From the NCBI RefSeq assembly GCF_039595395.1, contig NZ_JBCNLP010000001.1, positions 2,170,001-2,234,000 on the forward strand: a DNA stretch of 64,000 nt, given 5' to 3'. Each line of letters opens with the position of its first letter. Positions within the stretch are counted from its first letter, which is position 1. A model generated the notes under the pieces. The model made no database searches and had not been told where the DNA came from. It was given only the letters and a program-made list of their open reading frames with translations. The translations under genes and the position numbers were made by a program. This DNA comes from Novosphingobium sp. (GTDB lineage Bacteria; Pseudomonadota; Alphaproteobacteria; Sphingomonadales; Sphingomonadaceae). This document shows, piece by piece, positions 63,484 through 64,000 of the stretch.

Positions 63484-64000
63484 TTAGCGGCAGACCTCCG
63501 CCAGCCGGACAAAGGCGGCCGAGAGCACCTGATGCTCATCAAGCCCGCGCGCCATGGCCACCATCCGCATGCCGAAGAGCGCAACCGAAACGACCTGCGA
63601 TGTGGTGCGATCCGCCACGCGGCCTTGCGGCAGGCCCATATCCCACAGCACGGTGGTGACGATGTTCTCCCCGCGCCGCCGCCGCATGTCGAGCGCATGA
63701 TGCGCCAGCCCAGGATGCCGGGCGGCGGCAATGGCAATGATCGAGGTCGCCCTGACCAGATCGTGCGAGTGAGCATAATTGGCATGGAAGGGATGCGGCT
63801 GCCCGAAGTTATCCGCCAGCCCATGGCGGAAGTTCGTGACAACCGCGTGAAGCGCCGCGACCATCAGCGCGTCACGCGTGCCGAAATGATAGACCACCGT
63901 GGAGGCGGGCACCCCCGCCGCCGCCGCCGCCGAGCGATGGGTCAGCGCCTCCAGCCCCTGGGTGACGATCAGGCGCCCGGCCTGCGCCGCAATAAGGCCG
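63484..64000 (-). CDS. TetR-family transcriptional regulator, N-terminus cut by window edge
   Basis: The frame runs to the window edge without a stop, so its start lies beyond 64000. The visible 5' part reads RLIVTQGLEALTHRSAAAAA, then VPASTVVYHFGTRDAL, a TetR helix-turn-helix. A helical ligand domain follows (about 140 residues). A GTG at 63912 inside the frame is not the true start, as the HTH begins upstream of it. It is 30 bp from the MFS gene on the same strand and is a likely local repressor. Confidence 0.82.
   Translation of the reverse strand, partial: GLIAAQAGRLIVTQGLEALTHRSAAAAAGVPASTVVYHFGTRDALMVAALHAVVTNFRHGLADNFGQPHPFHANYAHSHDLVRATSIIAIAAARHPGLAHHALDMRRRRGENIVTTVLWDMGLPQGRVADRTTSQVVSVALFGMRMVAMARGLDEHQVLSAAFVRLAEVCR

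Overview
The window is GC-rich, gene-dense bacterial chromosome. Four large TonB-dependent receptors (TBDRs), a flavin-dependent tryptophan halogenase beside one of them, N-acyl amino acid and aromatic catabolism genes, and ATGA/TGATG start-stop overlaps point to a sphingomonad-type alphaproteobacterium (Novosphingobium-like). This assignment is inferred from gene content, not from a marker gene. I saw no rRNA, tRNA, CRISPR array, insertion sequence or phage gene. Two genes run off the ends: the halogenase at 1 and a TetR regulator at 64000.

Region 1 (1-4127): halogenase and TBDR on the minus strand, separated by a perfect 13-bp hairpin, then a small exported protein. Region 2 (4319-20965) is a long catabolic island. 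It holds a class A flavin monooxygenase, a TBDR, a DenD-like dehydrogenase, LysR and HxlR regulators, three short-chain dehydrogenases, a CrtI-like flavoprotein coupled to a 76-aa protein, a two-domain VOC (extradiol-type) enzyme, an ABM protein, a small VOC protein, a serine alpha/beta hydrolase, a fumarylacetoacetate-hydrolase-family enzyme, a cupin and an MFS carrier. Together they look like import, oxidation, ring cleavage and C-C hydrolysis of an unidentified cyclic or aromatic compound.

Region 3 (20970-27414) is a SoxR-controlled RND efflux locus. A textbook soxbox promoter with a 19-bp spacer precedes a 45-codon ORF, an adaptor, an RND pump and an outer-membrane factor. The pump gene is full length but carries about 16 frameshifts confined to 24.13-25.73 kb. 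Region 4 (27457-32096): a Sde182/DUF1593 protein and a sulfatase, divergent from a LacI regulator, with a perfect 22-bp palindrome between them.

Region 5 (32110-47636) is probably a D-glutamate / N-acyl-D-amino-acid and muropeptide unit: DgcA-like epimerase, Ntn acylase, D-aminoacylase-type amidohydrolase, dicarboxylate symporter, DgcN-like acetyltransferase, LysR, TBDR, beta-lactamase-fold hydrolase, AmpG-like permease and a MarR-GNAT fusion. A 16-bp motif (15/16 identical) occurs upstream of both dgcN and ampG, suggesting joint control. This is the most interesting hypothesis in the window.

Region 6 (48072-55363): an OmpA-like protein, then a czcCBA-type heavy-metal efflux operon ending in a PII-like protein. 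Region 7 (55541-64000): an esterase, a two-gene chromate transporter, a Tat-exported unknown, a PI-PLC-like enzyme, a TBDR, an MFS carrier and a TetR regulator.
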